From: Chaunax sp. Z400
Taxonomy: Eukaryota; Chordata; Actinopteri; Lophiiformes; Chaunacidae
Assembly: GCA_037577475.1 (NCBI GenBank)
Contig: CM075197.1
Location: forward strand, 14,459,018-14,523,017
DNA length: 64,000 nt
Reading direction: 5' to 3'
Shown here: positions 59,536-64,000 of the stretch, piece after piece
Layout of the letters: each line of letters starts with the position of its first letter
How positions within the stretch are numbered: the stretch's first letter is position 1
Made by a program: the position numbers and the translations under genes
The notes under the pieces: generated by a model
Databases searched by the model: none
The model's input: only the letters and a program-made list of their open reading frames with translations
What the model was told of the DNA's origin: nothing

Positions 59536-61000
59536 ATGGCGAAGAAAAAGCAACTTCGCCTCATCGCAGAATTTGCCCGAAGGATGCGGGCGTACCGAGA
59601 GCTGAAGTCCCGACCGCGGGAGTCCCAGAAATTCGCCCTGGACTACGAGACGATGAGGCGTCCTCACACGGGGAAAATGCTGCCTGTGCTGGCCTGGCAG
59701 GATGTCCGCAGGGAGAGCCGGCTCTTTTCCCTGCTGGCAGGCATGAGGATGTTCGGAGTGGGTCGCCTTTTTACCCGCAAGTCTTGGCTGGAGGAGCACC
59801 CAGAGCCGAGTTACTGGCAGATCAACAAAATCAAGGTGGACTATACAGCTGAGGTGAGAGCATCCATGCACTGCCTCCTATGTCTGCACTCTGCAGACTG
59901 TCAGTCCAATTAACTGAGAAGAAAAATACAGTCTGGGTTGGCATGGGGTCTGTCTTGGGATACCTGGAACCAAATGACACCTGATTCTTGTGTTTTCTAG
60001 AATATGGATCATGGCAAAGCATGGGGGTTCCTGACCTACAAAGGTAAGACTGGAACCTATTCATTTGATTTTAAACCAGGGCTTAACAATATAGTACCAT
60101 TGACACAATTACCTTGTAATTTTTGGGAATGCAAAAAATGCTGGTTATATAATACTGATTCCAGTGTTTGACATACTTTTAGGCTAACAAAAATGTATTC
60201 ATTTACAAAGATTGTACTCATGTTGGTGAGGAAAACTCTTTGAAATAGTGTTCTGGAAAGTTTGTATAATCAACATTCAATGACTCAAACATGAAAGATC
60301 CATTTAGGATGTGTTTAGAGTGACTTGCACTCCAGCTGTCACTGTAATGTTTGTCTTTATTTGTTTACTTTTTTATCATGTCATTGCATTTTCTAATTAT
60401 TTGCATTTATTTACATTTTCTAATTAAGTCTTTATTAAAGTCCTGACTCTGTCCCTTGTATCTTTGTATGTTAACGTCTAAATGTAGGTAACAAAGCAAT
60501 TACTATTTAAGATTTGTTCATCAGATATTTGTAAAAAGTGAAAGAGGACAGTTTCTGTTATTATACGGTCCAGTTCTCACCTAGACCACTCCACTTGTGA
60601 ATTCAGCATTGAGTGTCTTAAACAGTATCACATGGGAAAAGAAAAAAGAGATAATTCCTCTCGAAACAAACTGCATGTTTGTCACATTTTGTGAATGGCA
60701 GGAAAAACGGAGAGCGAGATGAAGGCGATGGATAAGGTGATGTACCACGACTGGCGCCTCATTCCCAAACACATGGAGCAGCAGTTCAAAGACTTTCAGC
60801 CGCTCCCTGAGCCGCCTGTGCGCTACGTCCCCTTCCCTCCCCTGCTCCGCGCCATGATGCTGGCCCAGCACAGGAAGGCGTTTGGCACAGTAATGGCCGA
60901 GGAGCCGGCCCTGCCTTTAAAGAGGGACGTTTTGCTCAACAAAGACTATTTCCGCAAGCAGGAACAAGAGAGGAAGAGGACAGGGGGGGCAGCGGTGTGA
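59536..61000 (+). CDS. mrps34: mitochondrial small ribosomal subunit protein mS27-class MRPS34 (mS34)
   Basis: Component of the mitochondrial 28S ribosomal subunit (mS34), needed for stability of the small subunit; animal-specific with no bacterial counterpart. Note that the correct unified name is mS34. Exons: 59536-59853, 60001-60043, 60702-61000, joined in phase to give 219 aa, close to human MRPS34. It begins MAKKKQLRLIAEFARRMRAYR. Family signatures include LDYETMRRP, WQDVRRESRLFSLL, FGVGRLFTRKSWLEEH, NMDHGKAWGFLTYKGKTESE, VMYHDWRLIPKHMEQ and PFPPLLRAMMLAQ. The basic N-terminal 30 residues could act as the targeting signal. The gene follows spsb3 in the same direction, as in the human 16p13.3 cluster. 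Tandem ETS-type sites upstream fit its mitochondrial role. Confidence 0.95.
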
Positions 61001-61190
61001 GCCTCGTGGCTCTGAATGATGAAAATCTTGGGACTCTTTGGGCCAAATCGATGTTAACAGAAGTCATGACTTCTTCCGCCCAAGTACACTGGAAGCCCAT
61101 GGCTCAGTGTTCGGCTAAATCCTGGACTCTCATGCCATATTCACCCGAAGCAGGCCTTTCTGTATGTAATATATTTGTTATGTGGCACAC

Positions 61191-61196
61191 ATTAAA
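61191..61196 (+). terminator. mrps34: mrps34 polyadenylation signal ATTAAA
   Basis: ATTAAA 191 nt after the stop, followed by a GT/T-rich stretch (ACTGTGTTTATTATTC). The implied 3' UTR is about 210 nt, short like those of many ribosomal-protein genes. Confidence 0.5.
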
Positions 61197-61599
61197 GTTG
61201 AGATCAAATACACCTGCATAACTGTGTTTATTATTCTTTTGCCTGCATTCTAGACTTCATAGACTGCTTCAGTGAGGTATTTACAACCTTATAATTCTCT
61301 TATCAGACATGAATCAAAGCCCGCTATCAGGATTTTACTACTGTGCTGAAAACAAGTCTGACAAATGCAGCTGCCTAGCAGCCTAAATGTGTCTTTTGGC
61401 ACATGGTGCTCTAGTACCTTCACCACTATTGTTGTAGTTGCTGTAGTCTGTGCTGTTTGTAAAGACTTGGCTGTTACGATACAGCATCACTATTTCATGG
61501 AATAGATGTTGGGTTTGTATGGAAGCCCCTTTTCAATAAGGTGACAAGAAATTTTTAATCGCGGACTTACCAAAAATTATGTTTGTTTTTTCTCGGCAG

Positions 61600-61828
61600 A
61601 AATGTGCTCCTACTGGATTTGCACACATTTGGAAAATGTTCTCCTTTTGAGCCACGGAACATGACATGCCCACGCTCAAATGCCTCTGTTGTTAATAAGC
61701 CCTCTGTGGCTGAAACACAATCCAATGTGGTCACACAGTGCCACGAAATGGAAATGCAGTCAGTCATTAAACGGCCCATTATTCTAATACAAAGGGCACT
61801 GAGGGACAAACTGTACAAGCTTCAAAAG
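61600..61828 (+). CDS. possible isolated internal exon, unassigned
   Basis: A 229-nt segment is bounded by an acceptor (TTTTTTCTCGGCAG at 61599) and a strong donor (CAAAAG|GTAAGG). It is open from phase 1 to phase 0 for 76 codons, reading NVLLLDLHTFGKCSPF at the start and IQRALRDKLYKLQK at the end, including an amphipathic basic stretch. I do not recognise the protein family. No partner exon was found before coq3. It may be an exon of an unidentified gene, an alternative downstream exon of mrps34, or a chance open frame. Confidence 0.22.
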
Positions 61829-62673
61829 GTAAGGAAGCCAAGCTAAACAAAGCATCAAACCGAAAAAGGACAATGTGAGGCCTATTGCAGCACACAGAAT
61901 ATGAAACAGAGGTGCATTGTGCTTTTGAAGAACAGAGTCGGGCTTTCTGGCATAACTTCACTTACTTTAAAGGTGCATGGAGGAAGGGAAAATAACTTCT
62001 AACTTACGAGTGGTTGTCAAATGTGACATTTCAAACCTGCTGAACTAGTTAGAGGATGGTAATGTGAGTGAAGTGAAACCCAGTGCAAGCCAAAAAAGTC
62101 ACACGGGTTCAAAAGCCAGTAAATCTTGTATGTCAATGCGCATTCAGGTGGAGGCAGAAAGAGCTGCGCTTTCACCTTGTTCTGCAGGCTTCATAACGCT
62201 CTGGAGGAGCAAACGGAGTTTCTGAGAAGGTGGAAGATTTGTCTCATCTATGATCTGATGATGGTACCAACTTCCCTGGTGCCGAGTGGGAGTTGAGGGA
62301 AGCTCTTGCTACTTTAAATCATCACAAAAAATAAGAAGTTTTTCTTTCTTTTTTCTAATTTTGCTTCCAACTGTACATTGTCAACATGACACGCTGAAAC
62401 ATCTCAAGAACCTCTCTAGTCTTCAGTCCATTTTGTTCGCTGCCGTTTTACAGGGAAGTATCATCACTGTAAACGCTGCAGCCTGGTTATTAGTCTCCTT
62501 AAGAACATCATGGGAACATGACTTTTTCTCTGCCACAGCCTTGATGACTATTATATATGATACTTCCACAACAGACCCCTCCTCACCACAGAGGATGTGA
62601 CTGCTTCATCTGTATGTGTAGATACATTTAAAAATGCTTCTGAGTGTGCACCAAAAAGGAACATCAAATTATA

Positions 62674-62679
62674 TTTATT
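62674..62679 (-). terminator. coq3: coq3 polyadenylation signal AATAAA
   Basis: AATAAA on the minus strand (plus-strand TTTATT), about 365 nt past the coq3 stop codon. It is the first canonical hexamer downstream of the stop that I noticed on that strand. Confidence 0.4.
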
Positions 62680-63041
62680 TTTAATAAACAAGGTCAAATA
62701 AATTAGAAATAGACTCTTGTATTTCAGAAATAATGAAAAGACAATTTGACTATAGAGTATGGCAAACCACAAAGAAGTTAAACATAGAGCTGATTCAGTA
62801 GAGTGCATATGTTAAGGGGATGTACGGTAACAGTTGCTTTGTGCAGCTATCAAACAGTTCTTTGCCAGTCTTTAAAAACACAACGCAATCGGCAACTCCA
62901 ACACATCTCCACCTGCCTTTCCTTTAGTCTTCCAAAGGGAATGAAGGACTCCACACTATCCGCAATGACAGTTTTCCATTTTCTGTCTAGTTCAGCTGTT
63001 TGCTGCCACAGTGTGGCCCCCTCGGAGTGGGAGCTGCTCTC

Positions 63042-63769
63042 CTACTGCTCAGGCTGGGGGTCGTCTCTCACTTTGACAGCATGGAGGGCGTAGTTGATGG
63101 CAGTGCTGTTGGTCCAGCTCCAGGCTCCGGATACTGGGTTGTACAGCAGTCCTTGGACAGACTGCACCGAGAAGCCATCTGAGTGGATGAAAGGGAAATC
63201 GGGGGTGAGCAGGAAAGATGGAGATGGAGAGCATGGAAGCATCACAGGGAAAAAGAAATCTCTTTTAAGCTCTTGAAATTTAGCTTTATTCACCCCACAT
63301 TTAGAACAGGACATGATGTCAGCCTCTAAAAACGATGCAATTCCAAAGTACAGCACTCAGTAAAAAAAAAAAAGTATTTTTTATGTAACCCAAAATTCCC
63401 ATTAGCGGCTGGCAAATTATTTTCTTATTAAAGGGAAAAAAAGATCTAGAGATTGTCATTTTTTAAACCAATCCAAACATCTCTCAGAGTGAGTTTATTA
63501 ATGAGGTGTTTATTCCTACTGCTGATGATTAACCCCTCATTAATCTGTGGTGTTTCATTTGCAGGGGAAACCACTCTGTGCTCTTTTATTGGAAATTCGA
63601 GGGACTTACTGGATTCCAGGAGGCGCTCAAGCTCTACTGGGCTTATAAACTTTTCCCAGTCGTGCGTCCCGCTGGGAACGATGCGAAGCAGCTGCTCAGC
63701 TACAACAATACCCAGTGCGTACGACAGGTTGGTCTTATTGATAGTAGTGATGAAGAGTGAGCCACCTGG
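63042..63769 (-). CDS. coq3: ubiquinone biosynthesis O-methyltransferase, mitochondrial (COQ3), C-terminal part
   Basis: COQ3 carries out the S-adenosylmethionine-dependent O-methylations in coenzyme Q synthesis on the matrix side of the inner mitochondrial membrane. Only the last two coding exons are in the window: 63769-63610 and 63178-63042 on the minus strand, 98 residues in all, with an in-phase GT-AG junction that creates the Asn of LESNGFSV. Recognisable family segments are PGGSLFITTINKTNLSYALG, VPSGTHDWEKFISP, LERLLESNGFSVQSV and LLYNPVSGAWSW...INYALHAVK. These form the end of the methyltransferase fold. The SAM-binding motifs lie in exons beyond the window end. The tail after HAVK is short (VRDDPQPEQ); the human protein, as I recall it, extends further. 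Convergent with mrps34. Confidence 0.9.
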
Positions 63770-64000
63770 CTGCGAATAGAGAAAAGGAACGATGTCAGTT
63801 GATTAACCACTAAAGATTTACAGGTGTTACAGGTAATATTGCTTAAGAATACGTATTACAATGACAGCACATCCCTGGAGTTGCTCTGCACCAAAGCAAG
63901 GTACTACCTCATTCATTAGGGTATTTAAAGAATGGATCTAAAGCTTTTCGAGCATGGACCATATAGTGACAGTGCCAAGCTTCAAGGTTCAACCTCGGGA
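63770..64000 (-). other. coq3: coq3 intron, cut by the window end
   Basis: The acceptor TATTCGCAG on the minus strand opens the exon at 63769. The remaining 231 nt contain no recognisable COQ3 exon, so at least this length is intron. Confidence 0.6.

Larger units (their letters stand above)
61220..63041. other. region between mrps34 and coq3
   Basis: Apart from the exon-like segment at 61600-61828 no gene is recognised. The right part should hold the coq3 3' UTR on the minus strand, ending near the AATAAA at 62674-62679 (read on the minus strand). Confidence 0.4.

Noticed and set aside
59452..59871. 139-codon minus-strand open frame
   Set aside because: Exact antisense shadow of mrps34 exon 1, which has clear MRPS34 similarity on the plus strand.
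1..64000. CRISPR arrays, operons, prophage or other prokaryotic systems
   Set aside because: All clear genes are intron-containing vertebrate genes; the short tandem repeats are microsatellites without spacer structure.

Overview
The window is nuclear DNA from a bony fish, most likely a percomorph-type teleost. The evidence is compact vertebrate genes with GT-AG introns, teleost-style repeats (a tRNA-like SINE, LINE fragments, many microsatellites) and exon-encoded proteins that read as direct orthologues of human proteins. All gene models were built by joining exons by eye at splice sites with matching reading phase. I recognised the families from memory; no database search was run.

Layout, left to right: (1) 1-1480, no gene seen. 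(2) nudt9 on the minus strand (1603-4849, 8 coding exons, 350 aa), head-to-head with (3) mapk3/ERK1 on the plus strand (5730-14667, 8 coding exons, 389 aa), which has a long 3' UTR in a separate last exon reaching about 21.03 kb. (4) gdpd3, plus (23371-31356, 10 coding exons, 342 aa, one GC-AG intron). (5) ypel3, plus (35951-37925, 119 aa, with an upstream non-coding exon). (6) atp6v0c, plus (43268-48075, 3 exons, 154 aa). (7) spsb3, plus (53470-56161, 6 exons, 371 aa). (8) mrps34, plus (59536-61000, 3 exons, 219 aa). (9) the last two coding exons of coq3 on the minus strand (63042-63769), whose remainder lies beyond the window end.

The order mapk3-gdpd3-ypel3, all in one direction, matches the human 16p11.2 block. 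The atp6v0c-spsb3-mrps34 genes match human 16p13.3. The fish window therefore places next to each other two blocks that lie on different bands of one human chromosome. nudt9 and coq3 come from other human chromosomes. The genes are not a pathway: they cover ADP-ribose hydrolysis, MAP-kinase signalling, lysophospholipase D activity, a Yippee zinc protein, the V-ATPase proton ring, a Cullin-5 adaptor, a mitoribosome protein and ubiquinone synthesis.

I found no evidence of a new multi-gene system. The observations most worth checking are: a cluster of unusual substitutions in the otherwise intact ERK1 kinase (hinge Asp to Thr, and three new Cys plus one Gly around the exon 6/7 junction); a GC-AG intron in gdpd3 next to a SINE; an upstream ORF that would overlap the ypel3 start codon after splicing; a 20-bp perfect hairpin in ypel3 intron 1; a duplicated ETS-type site upstream of mrps34; a 34-nt poly(C) run inside a dispersed repeat; and an unassigned exon-like ORF between mrps34 and coq3.
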